A DNA stretch of 64,000 nucleotides, taken from the NCBI RefSeq assembly GCF_007970665.1, contig NZ_CP042430.1, positions 3,100,001 through 3,164,000 on the forward strand, read 5' to 3'. The position numbers and the translations under genes were made by a program. The notes beneath the pieces were generated by a model, which saw nothing but the letters and a program-made list of their open reading frames with translations, searched no databases and was not told the DNA's origin. Source of the DNA: Baekduia soli (GTDB lineage Bacteria > Actinomycetota > Thermoleophilia > Solirubrobacterales > Solirubrobacteraceae). Below, in pieces: positions 26,764 through 36,427 of this stretch (position 1 is its first letter; each line of letters starts with the position of its first letter).

Positions 26764-28025
26764 AGCGCATCGGGCTCCTGGAGGTGGCGGTCGACGGCGA
26801 CGAGCAGGCGGCTGGCGGCGTGGCCGTCGCTGACGCGATGGTCGGCCGTCAGCGTCGCGATGACGCTGGGGCGGGCGCCGACCATGCCGTCGCGGGCCAG
26901 CGGGCGCTCGGCGATCCGCCCGAAGCCGACGAGCGCGACCTGCGGCGGGAAGATCACGCCCTGGACGAGGTCGGCGCCCTGGTCGCCGAGGTTCGTCACG
27001 GTGATGCTCGCCCCGGCGGCGTCGGCGCCGCGCAGGACGCCGCGCCGGGCGCGGGCGGTGAGCCCGCGCAGGGCGGTCATGAGCTCGGGCAGGGCCAGCG
27101 CGTCGGCGCCGGGGATCGCCGGGGCGATGATCCCGCCGTCGCGCAGCGCGATCGCGACGCCGAGGTCGACGCGCGGCGCCGCGGTGAGGATCCCTTCCTC
27201 GTAGGTCCCGTTGAGCCCGGGCACGTCGCGGGCGGCCAGGACGACGGCGCGCAGCAGCACGGCGGCGGGCAGCAGGCGCTGGGCCGGCGGCCGCTGCTGG
27301 TTGTAGGCCTGCAGCCACGCGGTCGCGGCCGAGAGGTCGATCGTCTGCTGGACGCTGAAGTGGGGGATCTCGCGCTTGGAGCGCGCCATGAGCGCCGCCA
27401 CGGCCGCCCGCAGCGATGCGCGGCGCTCGGCGTCGCTGCGCCGCGCGGCGCCCGCGGGCGGGGCGGCCTCGGCGGCCGGCGCCGGCGGAGCGGGCGCCGG
27501 GACGGCCTCGGTCGCGGTCCCGGCGGCCGCGGCGCGCACGTCGTCGCCGACGATCACGCCGCCGGGCCCCGAGCCGGTCACGCGGTCGAGGTCGACGCCC
27601 AGCGCGCCGGCCATGCGCCGTGCCAGCGGGCTCACGCGCCGCCGCCCGGCGGGCCCGTCCGCGGGCGCCGGGACGACCGCCACCGCGACGACGGGCGTCG
27701 GGACGACCGGCGGGGGCACCGGCGCCGGCCCGGCCGGGGGCGCCGGTGGGGCCGGGGGCGCCGACGCGGCCGCGGCGGCCTGCGGCGCGTCGGCCGGCCG
27801 CAGCGTGGCCAGCACGGTGCCCACGGGCACCTTGGTGCCGGGCGCCACGACGAGCGTGTCGACGACGCCCTCGTCGAAGGACTCGATGTCGATCTCGGCC
27901 TTGTCGGTGTCGACGGTGGCCATGATGTCGCCGCGGCGGACGCGGTCGCCCGGCGCCACGTGCCAGGTCAGCAGCCGGCCGGCGACCATGTCGGCTCCCA
28001 GCGTGGGCATCGTCAGCTCGGGCAC
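26760..28025 (-). CDS. acoC: Dihydrolipoamide acyltransferase E2 (acetoin/2-oxoacid dehydrogenase)
   Basis: A 421-residue E2 with a single N-terminal lipoyl domain (Lys42 in VDTDKAEID), a Pro/Ala linker, a peripheral subunit-binding domain (VSPLARRMAGALGVDLDRVTGSGPGG) and a C-terminal catalytic domain ending with His396-RVSDG, the HxxxDG active site. It takes the acyl group from E1-bound thiamine and passes it to CoA. The GTG start directly follows the E1 beta stop (TAGGTG). Which 2-oxoacid or acetoin is used cannot be decided from E2 alone; the symbol reflects the most likely family. Confidence 0.9.
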   Translation of the reverse strand: MPELTMPTLGADMVAGRLLTWHVAPGDRVRRGDIMATVDTDKAEIDIESFDEGVVDTLVVAPGTKVPVGTVLATLRPADAPQAAAAASAPPAPPAPPAGPAPVPPPVVPTPVVAVAVVPAPADGPAGRRRVSPLARRMAGALGVDLDRVTGSGPGGVIVGDDVRAAAAGTATEAVPAPAPPAPAAEAAPPAGAARRSDAERRASLRAAVAALMARSKREIPHFSVQQTIDLSAATAWLQAYNQQRPPAQRLLPAAVLLRAVVLAARDVPGLNGTYEEGILTAAPRVDLGVAIALRDGGIIAPAIPGADALALPELMTALRGLTARARRGVLRGADAAGASITVTNLGDQGADLVQGVIFPPQVALVGFGRIAERPLARDGMVGARPSVIATLTADHRVSDGHAASRLLVAVDRHLQEPDAL

Positions 28026-29018
28026 CTAGCCGCCCAGCCCCATCGCGTGGACCGCGGCGACGACGCGGCGGGGCTGGGGCAGCGCGGCGTCCTCGAGGTG
28101 CTTGGCATAGGGCAGCGGCACCTCGGCGGTGCACACGCGGGCCACCGGCGCGTCGAGCTCGTAGAACGCGTGCTCGGTGATCCGCGCGCTGACCTCTGCG
28201 CTCAGCCCCACGCTGCGCCAGCCCTCGTCGACGACGACCGCCCGGTGCGTGCGCCCGACCGTCGCCGCGATGGCCTCCGTGTCCAGCGGCCGCAGCACGC
28301 GCAGGTCGAGGACCTCGGCCGACACGCCCTCCTCGGCCAGCGCGTCCGCGGCGGCCAGCGCCACGTGGACGGCCTGGGAGGAGGCGATGAGCGACACGTC
28401 GGTGCCCGCCCGGCGCACGGCCGCGTGGTCGAGGTCGACGGGTCCGGGCCCCGGCGGCGGGCCCTCCATGGCGTAGAGCGAGCCGTGCTCGAAGATCACG
28501 ACCGGGTCCGGGTCGCGCAGCGCCCCGGCCAGCATCCAGCGCGCGTCGTCCATCGTGGCCGGCGCCAGGACGCGCAGCCCCGGCACGTGGGCGTACCAGC
28601 CCTCGAGCGAGTGCGAGTGCTGGGCGGCGAGCTGCCGGCCCCCCCCGGTCGTCATCCGCACGACCAGCGGCACGTGGAACTGACCGCCGGACATGTGCGA
28701 CAGCGACGCGGCGGTGTTGACGATCTGGTCGAGGGCCAGGAGCGAGAAGTTCACCGTCATGACCTCGACGATCGGGAGCATCCCGCCCAGCGCCGCCCCG
28801 ATCCCGGCGCCCATGAACGCCGACTCCGACAGCGGCGTGTCGCGGATGCGCTCGGGGCCGAACTCGTCCAGCAGGCCGCGGCTGACCCCGAACGAGCCGC
28901 CGTAGCGCCCGACGTCCTCGCCGAGCAGGAACACGCGTTCGTCGCCGGCCAGCGCGTCGCGCAGCCCGTCGTGCAGCGCCTGGCGGTAGGTCGTCGTGCC
29001 GGCCGTGACGTCGGTCAT
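28026..29018 (-). CDS. acoB: Acetoin/2-oxoacid dehydrogenase E1 component, beta subunit
   Basis: A 330-residue transketolase-C-type subunit pairing with E1 alpha to form the thiamine-diphosphate site. Landmarks: [59 protein letters not shown] and the C-terminal [31 protein letters not shown] 29018 overlaps the alpha-subunit stop. The whole set resembles AcoAB of acetoin cleavage and the closely related E1 subunits of PDH/BCDH; length and order fit AcoAB. Confidence 0.9.
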   Translation of the reverse strand: MTDVTAGTTTYRQALHDGLRDALAGDERVFLLGEDVGRYGGSFGVSRGLLDEFGPERIRDTPLSESAFMGAGIGAALGGMLPIVEVMTVNFSLLALDQIVNTAASLSHMSGGQFHVPLVVRMTTGGGRQLAAQHSHSLEGWYAHVPGLRVLAPATMDDARWMLAGALRDPDPVVIFEHGSLYAMEGPPPGPGPVDLDHAAVRRAGTDVSLIASSQAVHVALAAADALAEEGVSAEVLDLRVLRPLDTEAIAATVGRTHRAVVVDEGWRSVGLSAEVSARITEHAFYELDAPVARVCTAEVPLPYAKHLEDAALPQPRRVVAAVHAMGLGG

Positions 29019-29986
29019 GCCGCGGGCACCTCGGTGAGCACGAAGCGCTCGAGATCCTCCACGGGCTCCAGCGTGCCGGCGCGCGCGAAGGCGACGGCGT
29101 CGTCCATCTCGGCGGCGACGTCGGCCTCCATCGCGGCCAGCCCCGCGTCGTCCAGCGCGCCCTCCTCGCGGAGCACGGCGGTCTGCAGCGCGAGCGGGTC
29201 ACGCGCGGTCCAGCGGGCGATCTCCTCCTTGCTGCGGTAGAGGTCGGGGTCGTACATCGAATGCGCGCGGAAGCGGTACGTCCGCGCCTCCAGGAAGCAC
29301 GGCCCGCCGCCGCCGCGCACCATCGCGGCCTGCTCGGCCGCGGCGGCCGCGACCGCCTCGACGTCCATGCCGTCGACCGACCACGCCGGGACCTCGTAGG
29401 ACGAGGCCTTGAGCACGAGGTCGGTCTGGGACTCCGAGCGCTCCAGGGCCGTGCCCATGGCGTATTGGTTGTTCTCGCACACGAAGAGGACCGGAAGGCG
29501 CCAGAGCGCGGCGAGGTTCAGCGCCTCGTGGAACTCGCCCTCGGCGATCGCGCCCTCGCCGAAGAAGCAGGCCGTCACGCGGCGCTCGCCCCGCATCCGG
29601 GCGGCCAGCGCCAGGCCCACGGCCAGCGGCAGGCCGCCGCCCACGATCGCGTTGCCGCCGAAGAACCGCGTGCCGGCGTCGAAGAGGTGCATGGACCCGC
29701 CACGGCCGTGGCTGCAGCCCTCCTGGCGGCCGAGCATCTCGGCCAGGATGGCGCGCGCCGGGATGCCGCGGGCCAGCGCGTGGCCGTGCTCGCGGTAGGT
29801 GCCGACGACGTCGTCCTCGGGGGTCAGGGCCTGCATCACCCCGACGGCGACGGCCTCCTCGCCGATGTAGACGTGCAGGAAGCCGCGGATCTCGCCGGCG
29901 CTGTAGAGCTCGATGCAGCGCTCCTCCAGGCGCCGGATCCGCAGCATCGCGCGCAGCAGGCCGACGCCGTCGGGCGCGGCGGTCAT
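29015..29986 (-). CDS. acoA: Acetoin/2-oxoacid dehydrogenase E1 component, alpha subunit
   Basis: A 323-residue ThDP-dependent E1 alpha. The thiamine motif runs from [21 protein letters not shown] to ENNQYAMGT (GDG...NN type, with Gly-Glu-Gly). [14 protein letters not shown] and [14 protein letters not shown] are strongly AcoA-like, and the phosphorylation-loop region is short, as in AcoA. ATG 29986 overlaps the ligase stop (ATGA). It decarboxylates or cleaves the substrate and passes the acyl unit to lipoyl-E2. No E3 (lipoamide dehydrogenase) gene is in the window. Confidence 0.9.
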   Translation of the reverse strand: MTAAPDGVGLLRAMLRIRRLEERCIELYSAGEIRGFLHVYIGEEAVAVGVMQALTPEDDVVGTYREHGHALARGIPARAILAEMLGRQEGCSHGRGGSMHLFDAGTRFFGGNAIVGGGLPLAVGLALAARMRGERRVTACFFGEGAIAEGEFHEALNLAALWRLPVLFVCENNQYAMGTALERSESQTDLVLKASSYEVPAWSVDGMDVEAVAAAAAEQAAMVRGGGGPCFLEARTYRFRAHSMYDPDLYRSKEEIARWTARDPLALQTAVLREEGALDDAGLAAMEADVAAEMDDAVAFARAGTLEPVEDLERFVLTEVPAA

Positions 29987-31710
29987 CGGGTGGCCTCGAC
30001 CGTCGAGACGTCGCCCTCGGGCAGGCCGAGCTCCTGGGCGCGCACGAGCCGGCGCATGATCTTGCCGCTGCGCGTGCGGGGCAGCGTGTCCACCACGTCG
30101 ATCCGGCGCGGCGCGATCGCCGGTCCCAGGCGGCGGCGCGCGAATGCCCGCAACTCCCGCCGCAGCTCCGCCGTGTCGGCGTGCCCGGGTGCCGGCACGA
30201 CCTTGGCGATGACGACCTGGCCGGCGATGGGGTCGGGGATGCCGATGGCGGCGGCCTCCACCACGGCGGCGTGCTCGCACAGCACGCTCTCGATCTCGAA
30301 GGGCCCGACGAGGTGGCCGGCGGTCTTGATGACGTCGTCGCCGCGGCCCAGGAACCAGTACCAGCCGTCCTCGTCACGGCGCGCCAGGTCGCCGCTGAGG
30401 TACCAGTCGCCGGCGAAGCAGGCGCTCGTCCGCGCGGGCTCACCGACGTACTCGCAGAACATGGACGGCCAGCCCGCCCGCAGGAGCAGCTCGCCGGGCT
30501 CGCCGGCCGCCTCCACGAGCTCGGGCCGGCCGAAGGCGTCGCGCACGACGTGCCCCTCGGCGTCGCGGCGCGCGAGCGCCGCCTCGATGCCCGGGAACGG
30601 GCGGCCCATGGCGCCCGGCCGGACCGGGTCGCCCGGGAGGTTGGCCACCATGATGGCCCCGGTCTCGGTCTGCCACCAGGTGTCGTGGATCTCGTGGCCG
30701 AGGACGCGGCGGCCCCACCGGACCGCGTCGGCGGCCAGCGGCTCGCCGACGGAGGCCGTGAGGCGCAGCGCCCCGAGGTCGTGGTCGCCGCGGGCCTCCT
30801 CGCCGGCACGCATGAGCATCCGGATCGCCGTCGGCGCCGTGTACCAGACGTTGACGCGCTCGCGGGCCAGCGTCGCGTACCAGCGGTCGGCGTCGAACTC
30901 GGCCTCGTCGACGACGACCGTGACGCCCCGGGTCAGCGGTCCGATGATGCCGTAGGACGTGCCGGTCACCCAGCCGGGATCGGCCGTGCACCAGAAGACG
31001 TCGTCCTCGTGCAGGTCGAGCGCGAGCGCGCTCGTGGCGTGGTGGGCGACGACCGCGCGGTGGGCGTGCAGCGCGCCCTTGGGCGTGCCGGTCGTGCCGC
31101 TCGTGAAGTGCAGCAGCGCCGGGTCGTCGGGCTCGGTCGCGGCCATGGGGGCGGGGGTGGCGGCGGCCAGGCGCGCGGGCAGGTCCTCGGCGAGCAGGAC
31201 GTGGCGCAGGCCCGACAGGCCGTCGACGAGGTCGGCGACCTTGCGCTCGTGCAGCTCGCGGGTGGTCACGAGCACGCGGGCGTCGCCCCGCTGCAGGCGC
31301 ACGCGGACCGGCTCGGGCCCGAACGCCGAGAACAGGGGGCAGAACACCGCGCCGTGGCGCAGGGTGCCGAGGGCGGCGACGTAGAGCTCGGGGATGCGGC
31401 CGGCCAGTGCGAAGACGCGCTCGCCGCGCTGCACGCCGAGCTCCTGCAGGAGCCCCGCGAAGCGGGCCGCCCGGTCGGTCAGCTCGGCGTAGGTGAGGTC
31501 GACCCGCGTGCCGTCGCGGCCGAGCCACCGCAGGGCCACCCGCCCCGCGCCCGGGCCCGCGGCGTGGCGGTCCAGGGCCTCGTGGGCGATGTTCAGGCCG
31601 CCTCCGGGCAGCCCGTCGAGCGCCGCCGCCGCCTCCGCCCAGGAGAACCCCGCACCGGCCTCGGAGGAGGCCGGCGTGGTGGGGGTCGGGCTGGGGGCGA
31701 CGGTGCGCAT
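29983..31710 (-). CDS. acsA: Acetyl-CoA synthetase-like AMP-forming ligase
   Basis: A 575-residue ANL enzyme with the acetate-CoA ligase signatures: [82 protein letters not shown] and [10 protein letters not shown] with the regulated catalytic lysine. It resembles the shorter AcsA type. ATG 31710 has GGAGG at 5 bp. As first gene of the operon it could supply acetyl-CoA or recycle acetate from acetaldehyde released by acetoin cleavage. Confidence 0.9.
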   Translation of the reverse strand: MRTVAPSPTPTTPASSEAGAGFSWAEAAAALDGLPGGGLNIAHEALDRHAAGPGAGRVALRWLGRDGTRVDLTYAELTDRAARFAGLLQELGVQRGERVFALAGRIPELYVAALGTLRHGAVFCPLFSAFGPEPVRVRLQRGDARVLVTTRELHERKVADLVDGLSGLRHVLLAEDLPARLAAATPAPMAATEPDDPALLHFTSGTTGTPKGALHAHRAVVAHHATSALALDLHEDDVFWCTADPGWVTGTSYGIIGPLTRGVTVVVDEAEFDADRWYATLARERVNVWYTAPTAIRMLMRAGEEARGDHDLGALRLTASVGEPLAADAVRWGRRVLGHEIHDTWWQTETGAIMVANLPGDPVRPGAMGRPFPGIEAALARRDAEGHVVRDAFGRPELVEAAGEPGELLLRAGWPSMFCEYVGEPARTSACFAGDWYLSGDLARRDEDGWYWFLGRGDDVIKTAGHLVGPFEIESVLCEHAAVVEAAAIGIPDPIAGQVVIAKVVPAPGHADTAELRRELRAFARRRLGPAIAPRRIDVVDTLPRTRSGKIMRRLVRAQELGLPEGDVSTVEATR

Positions 31711-31868
31711 GGGAGCCTCCTGGACGCAGCGGTGAGGGGAGGCCATCGTCCTGCCGGCGGCGCGCGGCGGCATCGGTAGTCCCCCCGGGTCGCGTCGCGG
31801 ATTTCGACGGTTGGTCGCGGCCGCGGGCCGATCTAGCGTCGGTCGCCCACCCACGACCGGAGGGACCC

Positions 31869-32093
31869 ATGAGCACCCCGACCCCCACGACCGGCGCGGC
31901 GCCCGGCGACATCCTGAAGGCCCGCGGCATCCATGGCGAGGCGGCCCGCAGCGCCGAGATCCTGGAGGTCATCGGCGCGCCCGGCCACGAGCGCTACCGC
32001 GTCCGCTGGGAGGACGGCCACGAGTCCGTCGTGTTCCCCGCCGACGGCATCAGCGTCGTGCACGCGGCGCGGGCCCGGCACGAGCCTGCGTGA
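31869..32093 (+). CDS. DUF1918 domain-containing protein
   Basis: A 74-residue protein of the actinobacterial DUF1918 family, a small SH3-like barrel of unknown function. The family pattern is clear: GDILKARGIHG, then AEILEVIGAPGHERYRVRWEDGHESVVFPADG. GGAGGG precedes ATG 31869. It opens a plus-strand group with Hsp20 and CBS genes, divergent from the acetyl-CoA synthetase gene across a 158-bp gap, and the group looks stress-related. Confidence 0.88.
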   Translation: MSTPTPTTGAAPGDILKARGIHGEAARSAEILEVIGAPGHERYRVRWEDGHESVVFPADGISVVHAARARHEPA

Positions 32094-32191
32094 AGGTACG
32101 GAGCGACGATGCCCGATCTCCCCGATGGCGGGCGTCGGGCGCCGGCGTAGCGTCGGCGCTCCGACACGGCACCGACCCCAAGGAGCACCCC

Positions 32192-32632
32192 ATGACGACC
32201 GAGCTCTCCCGCCGCCCGTTCCCCGACTTCGCCGCCATGCGCGACCGCCTGGACCGGTTCTTCGAGGACGTCACCGGCACCCGCCAGACCGACGGCAGCT
32301 GGAGCGTGGCCATGGACGTCCGGCGCACCGACGACGCGCTGACCGTCCGCGCCGACGTCCCGGGCCTCGAGCCCGAGGACATCAAGATCACCGTCGAGGA
32401 CGGGATGCTCACGATCGCCGGCGAGCACGAGGAGTCCTCCGAGCAGGAGGATGAGGGCTACGTGCGGCGCGAGCGGCGCTTCGGGTCGTTCCGCCGGACG
32501 ATGGCGCTCCCGCCGGAGGCCCTGCCGGACAAGATCCAGGCCACGACCAAGAACGGCGTCGTGCAGATCGAGATTCCCGTCGGCGACAAGCCGGCCGGGA
32601 CGAAGATCGAGATCACGCCCAAGGCGGAGTAG
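32192..32632 (+). CDS. Small heat-shock protein, Hsp20/alpha-crystallin family
   Basis: A 146-residue holdase chaperone. The alpha-crystallin domain spans about residues 40-135 (SVAMDVRRTDDALTVRADVPGL; EDIKITVEDGMLTIAGEHEE; FGSFRRTMALPPEAL), and the C-terminus has the IEI and TKIEITPK strands used in oligomer contacts. ATG 32192 follows AAGGAG at the right distance; an upstream extension in the same frame lacks protein-like composition. Its stop abuts the ATG of the CBS gene, so the two are co-translated. Confidence 0.93.
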   Translation: MTTELSRRPFPDFAAMRDRLDRFFEDVTGTRQTDGSWSVAMDVRRTDDALTVRADVPGLEPEDIKITVEDGMLTIAGEHEESSEQEDEGYVRRERRFGSFRRTMALPPEALPDKIQATTKNGVVQIEIPVGDKPAGTKIEITPKAE

Positions 32633-33085
32633 ATGTCCACCTACCTCATGCCGCAGCAGGGCAGCCACCTGGCGCCCGCCTTCGAGCACGCCACCGTCGC
32701 CGACGCCATGTGCCACGGCGTCATCAGCTGCGAGCCCGACGCGCCCGCGACCGACGTGGCCCGCATCATGGCCACCCGCCACCTGCACGCCGTCGTCGTT
32801 GCGGGCCTCGAGCGCCGGCCCGGCGAGGGCGAGCGGCTCCTGTGGCGGGTGATCACCGACAGCGACCTGCTGCGCGCCGCCCGCTCGGGCCTGGAGGGGC
32901 GCACGGCCGCCGACCTCGGCGCGGCCGAGCCGACGACCGTGGCCACGACGACCACGCTGGACGAGGCGGCACGGATCATGGTGGAGTCGGGCCAGACCCA
33001 CCTCATCGTCGCCGACCGCGGCCGGCCGGTCGGCGTGCTGTCCACGCTCGACGTCGCCGGGGTCTTGGCCTGGGGGCGCGCCTGA
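32633..33085 (+). CDS. CBS-domain pair protein
   Basis: A 150-residue protein with two CBS motifs, about residues 18-85 (VADAMCHGVISCEPDAPATDVARIMATRHLHAVVV) and 95-145 (AEPTTVATTTTLDEAARIMVESGQTHLIVADRGRPVGVLSTLDV). Paired CBS domains bind adenine nucleotides and sense energy state. ATG directly follows the Hsp20 stop. No enzyme or channel domain is attached, so it is likely a small regulator or partner of another protein. Confidence 0.88.
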   Translation: MSTYLMPQQGSHLAPAFEHATVADAMCHGVISCEPDAPATDVARIMATRHLHAVVVAGLERRPGEGERLLWRVITDSDLLRAARSGLEGRTAADLGAAEPTTVATTTTLDEAARIMVESGQTHLIVADRGRPVGVLSTLDVAGVLAWGRA

Positions 33086-33133
33086 CCCGCCGCCGCCGGC
33101 ACACCGCCGCCCGCCGATCGTCACACTCCGGGT

Positions 33134-33856
33134 GTGCCCTCCGACCTCCCCCTGCAGGTGCGGGGGCTCACGCGCAGCTACGGCCGGCTCGTCGGCCTGC
33201 ACCGCCTCGACCTCGACCTGCGCGCGGGGGAGTGCGTGGCGCTGATCGGCGCCAACGGCAGCGGCAAGTCCACCGCGGTGCGCACGATCGCCGGGCTGCT
33301 GGAGCCCACGGACGGCACCGTGCGCATCTGCGGCCACGACCCCCACGTCGAGCCCGGCGCGCAGGCGGCGCGCGCCGCGCTGGCCCTCGTGCCCGACACC
33401 CCGCTGCTCTACGACGACCTCACCGTCCGCCAGCACCTCGCGCTCGTGGCGCTCGCCCACGCCCAGGTCGACGACGGGCTGGCGGCGCGCATCGACGCGC
33501 TGCTCGAGCACCTGGGGCTGTCGGCGCGCGCCGACTTCCTGCCCGCCGAGCTCTCGCGCGGCATGCGCCAGAAGACCGGCCTGGCCTGCGCGCTGATCCG
33601 GCCGGCCGCGCTGATGGTGCTCGACGAGCCCGTCGTCGGGCTGGACCCGCCGTCGCAGGCGCTGCTGGCCGAGCTGCTGCTCGACGCCAAGGCGCGCGGC
33701 ACGGCCGTGCTGCTGACCACCCATCAGATGATGTTCGCCGACGGGGTGGCCGACCGGGCCGTCGTGCTCGGGGAGGGCGCGGTGCTGGACCGAGGGCCGT
33801 GGCACGAGGTCCGCGTGCGCGCGCAGGAGCGCGGCTGGCTGCCCGACCATGGCTGA
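33134..33856 (+). CDS. ABC transporter ATP-binding protein
   Basis: A 240-residue ATPase: Walker A GANGSGKST, signature LSRGMRQKTGLACALI (Ser-Arg-Gly in place of the usual Ser-Gly-Gly), Walker B ALMVLDEPVVGLDP and switch His in LLTTHQMMFADG. Layout and signature resemble CcmA/EcsA-like exporters. The start is GTG 33134. Its 3' end overlaps the membrane protein gene by 8 bp, identifying the partner. Confidence 0.92.
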   Translation: MPSDLPLQVRGLTRSYGRLVGLHRLDLDLRAGECVALIGANGSGKSTAVRTIAGLLEPTDGTVRICGHDPHVEPGAQAARAALALVPDTPLLYDDLTVRQHLALVALAHAQVDDGLAARIDALLEHLGLSARADFLPAELSRGMRQKTGLACALIRPAALMVLDEPVVGLDPPSQALLAELLLDAKARGTAVLLTTHQMMFADGVADRAVVLGEGAVLDRGPWHEVRVRAQERGWLPDHG

Positions 33857-35420
33857 CGCCGTGGCGGTGCGCACCACCCCGGTGCGCGAGATCCGCGCGT
33901 TCTGGCGGGTCGTGCAGGCCCCGCCGAGCCTGCTCAAGCGCCTGGAGCCCTTCTACTACGTGGCGATCACGCTGGCCATCGGCGGCCCGTTCGTCTACGG
34001 CACCGCCAGCTCGGCGCTCGCCGAGGTCGCCACGCCGCGCACGGTGGCCACCTGGGGCCCGGCGCTCGCGCTGGCCGGGCTGCTGGCGCTGGTGCGCTGG
34101 GGCGCCGTCCAGGGGCCGGTCATCTTCTCCGTGGCCGACGTGGCGCAGCTGCTCGGGGCGCCGCTGCGGCGCGCCGAGCTCGTGCTGGGACGCCTGGCCC
34201 GCGGCCTGCTGTGGGGCGCGGGCGGGGCGGCCGTCGTGGCCGCGATCGCGCTGATCGGCATCGCCGGCCACCACCGGTCGGTGCCGGGCGGGCGGGCCGC
34301 GGCGTTCGTGGCGGCCGTCGCCCTGCTCGGCGTCCTGGGCATGGCGGGCGCGTCGCTCGTGCAGGGTTCACGCGGCTGGGACCGCGCGACCCGCCTGGCC
34401 GGCTGGCCCGTGCTGGCCGCGGCGGCGGGCCTCGTCGTGCTCGGCTCCTCCGGCGCGACGGGGCGCTCCGTCGCCCTGTGGTCGGGGCCGTGGGGCTGGG
34501 CGGTGGCGCCGGTGGCCGCCGGGCGCGCGTGGCCGCTGGCGCCGGTCCTGCTCGCGGTCGCCACCGCCGGGGCCGTGGGGCTGGCGCTGGCGCGCCGCGG
34601 ACGGTGCCCGACCGAGCGTCACATGCTGCGCGCCGAGGCGCGCGGCGGCGCCGTCGCAGCGTTGTACTCGTTCAACGCCCGCTACGTGGGCCGCAGCCTG
34701 CGCGCCGTCAGCGCCGGGCCCACGGCGGGCCGCGGCTCCGGGCTGCGCGCGCCGCGCTCGCCGCGACTCGCGATCTTGTGGCGCGACGCGGTCGCGGCGC
34801 TGGCCGCGCCCCAGCGCCTGGGGGAGGCGATCGTCCTGGCCGCCGGCGGCACCGTCGTCTGCCTGCTCAACGCCGGCCACCCGGCCGCCGTGGCGGGCGG
34901 GGCACTGGCGACCTACGTCGGCGCCTCGCGGCTGCTGGAGCCGCTGCGCGCCGAGACCGACCGTCCCAACCGCGTCCGGGTGCTGCTCCGCGAGCCGATG
35001 GGCCGCGTGCTGACCCAGCACGCCGTCCTCCCGGCCCTCGTCGTGCTCGCCGCCGCGTCGGCCGCCACGGCGGGGGTGGCGATCGCCGGCGCGCTGCCGC
35101 GCCACGGCGGCGCCATCGCGCTGCTGGCCGTCGCGGCGACACCGTCGGTCACGCTCTGCGCCGCGCTGAGCAGCCGCCGGGGCGGCCAGATGCCCACGAG
35201 CCTCATGTCGGTCACGATCGCCGACACGACGGGCATGAGCGGTGGGATCATCGTGGGCTGGATCGTGGCGTGGCCGCTGGGCGCCGTCGCGCTGGGCACC
35301 GTGCCGGTCAGCGTGGTGGCGGCCCGTGGGACCCATGCGCTGCCGACGTTCGTCCTGCTGCTGGCGGTCGCGCCCGCCGCGCTGGTCACCGCGCTGGGCT
35401 GGGAGCGCTTCGCGCCCTGA
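33849..35420 (+). CDS. Polytopic ABC-associated membrane protein
   Basis: A 523-residue membrane protein with roughly ten to twelve hydrophobic segments and no large soluble domain. Motifs do not match a named permease family well; it is best described as an ABC-2-like permease because it overlaps the ATPase gene and starts by coupling (ATGGCTGA). The cytoplasmic loop near residues 250-300 is basic. Substrate unknown. A hairpin lies just after the stop. Confidence 0.7.
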   Translation: MADAVAVRTTPVREIRAFWRVVQAPPSLLKRLEPFYYVAITLAIGGPFVYGTASSALAEVATPRTVATWGPALALAGLLALVRWGAVQGPVIFSVADVAQLLGAPLRRAELVLGRLARGLLWGAGGAAVVAAIALIGIAGHHRSVPGGRAAAFVAAVALLGVLGMAGASLVQGSRGWDRATRLAGWPVLAAAAGLVVLGSSGATGRSVALWSGPWGWAVAPVAAGRAWPLAPVLLAVATAGAVGLALARRGRCPTERHMLRAEARGGAVAALYSFNARYVGRSLRAVSAGPTAGRGSGLRAPRSPRLAILWRDAVAALAAPQRLGEAIVLAAGGTVVCLLNAGHPAAVAGGALATYVGASRLLEPLRAETDRPNRVRVLLREPMGRVLTQHAVLPALVVLAAASAATAGVAIAGALPRHGGAIALLAVAATPSVTLCAALSSRRGGQMPTSLMSVTIADTTGMSGGIIVGWIVAWPLGAVALGTVPVSVVAARGTHALPTFVLLLAVAPAALVTALGWERFAP

Positions 35421-35447
35421 GTCGGCTGGGGCGGGCCACCGCCCGGT

Positions 35448-35468
35448 CCCGGGGGTCATCCCCCCGGG
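35448..35468 (+). terminator. GC hairpin after the ABC permease gene
   Basis: An 8-bp stem CCCGGGGG / CCCCCGGG with a 5-base loop, 28 bp past the stop codon. Confidence 0.5.
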
Positions 35469-35583
35469 CGGGCAGGGGACACCAGCACCGCCACACGCCT
35501 GCTGGCCGGCGGGCGGCCGGGACGATGCGGTGGGACGGTGAGGGCGTCCCTGATCCCCGCCGCACGCACCACCGGAGCCCGAG

Positions 35584-36360
35584 ATGTCCGACCCCGTCCC
35601 GCCCTCCACGCCCCGAGGCCACCACAGCGCCGCCCGCACGGCCTCGCTGCTGGCCGGCGGCCTCGCCGCGCTGCTCGCCATCGCCCTCCTGGCCGCCGCG
35701 GGCCTCGCGCTGTGGGCCGACGGGCGCAAGGACCACGACGGCTACCTGTCGGCCGGCACCCAGCACCTCACGACCCGCGCGGCCGCGATCGCCAGCGGCG
35801 ACGTGGACCTGCACGTCGGCGGCGCCCGCTGGCTGCTGGGCGACGACCACCTCGGCACGGTCCGCCTGCGCGTGACGGGCGCCACCGGGCGCCCGGTCTT
35901 CGTCGGAATCGCGCCCACGCACGACGTGGAACCCTGGCTGCGCGGCCGCACCTACGAGCGGCTGACCGACATCAGCGGCGTCTTCTCGCTGCACGCCCAC
36001 ACCGAGGCCGTGCAGGGCGCCGGGCGCCCCGCGCCCGCGGCGACGCGCCGGTTCTGGGCGGCGTCGGCCTCCGGCCGCGGGCGCCAGGACCTCGTCTGGC
36101 ACGCCCGTCAGGGAACGTGGTCGGTCGTGGTCGCCAACGCCGACGGCTCGCCCGCGGTCGACGTGCGCGTCGGCGCCGCGGCCCGTGTGCCGCACCTGGC
36201 CACCGTCGGCTGGGTCGCGCTGGGCGGCGGCGTCCTGGCCGGGCTGATCGCCGCGGGCCTCGTCGCCGTCGGCGTGCGCCGCCCCGGCCCGGCGACCGGC
36301 GCGCTCATGCCGCCGGGCCCCGGACCGGCGTGCCGCGCGCCCGCGACAGGCGGCTCGTGA
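35584..36360 (+). CDS. Predicted membrane protein with one extracytoplasmic domain
   Basis: A 258-residue protein with one hydrophobic segment near the N-terminus (about 20-46, LLAGGLAALLAIALLAAAGLAL) and one near 200-225 (VGWVALGGGVLAGLIAAGLVAV), bracketing a soluble domain of about 150 residues, expected outside. The domain contains HLTTRAAAIASGDVDLHVG and FWAASASGRGRQDLVWHARQGTWSVVVANADG, which look like beta strands. I do not recognise a named family. Convergent with the double-lipocalin-like gene. Confidence 0.72.
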   Translation: MSDPVPPSTPRGHHSAARTASLLAGGLAALLAIALLAAAGLALWADGRKDHDGYLSAGTQHLTTRAAAIASGDVDLHVGGARWLLGDDHLGTVRLRVTGATGRPVFVGIAPTHDVEPWLRGRTYERLTDISGVFSLHAHTEAVQGAGRPAPAATRRFWAASASGRGRQDLVWHARQGTWSVVVANADGSPAVDVRVGAAARVPHLATVGWVALGGGVLAGLIAAGLVAVGVRRPGPATGALMPPGPGPACRAPATGGS

Positions 36361-36427
36361 CGGTGCACAGGGCGTACCAGGATCCCGGACCGGCGTCCGA
36401 TCGTCGCGGCGCGCGGTGCGCCGCCGC

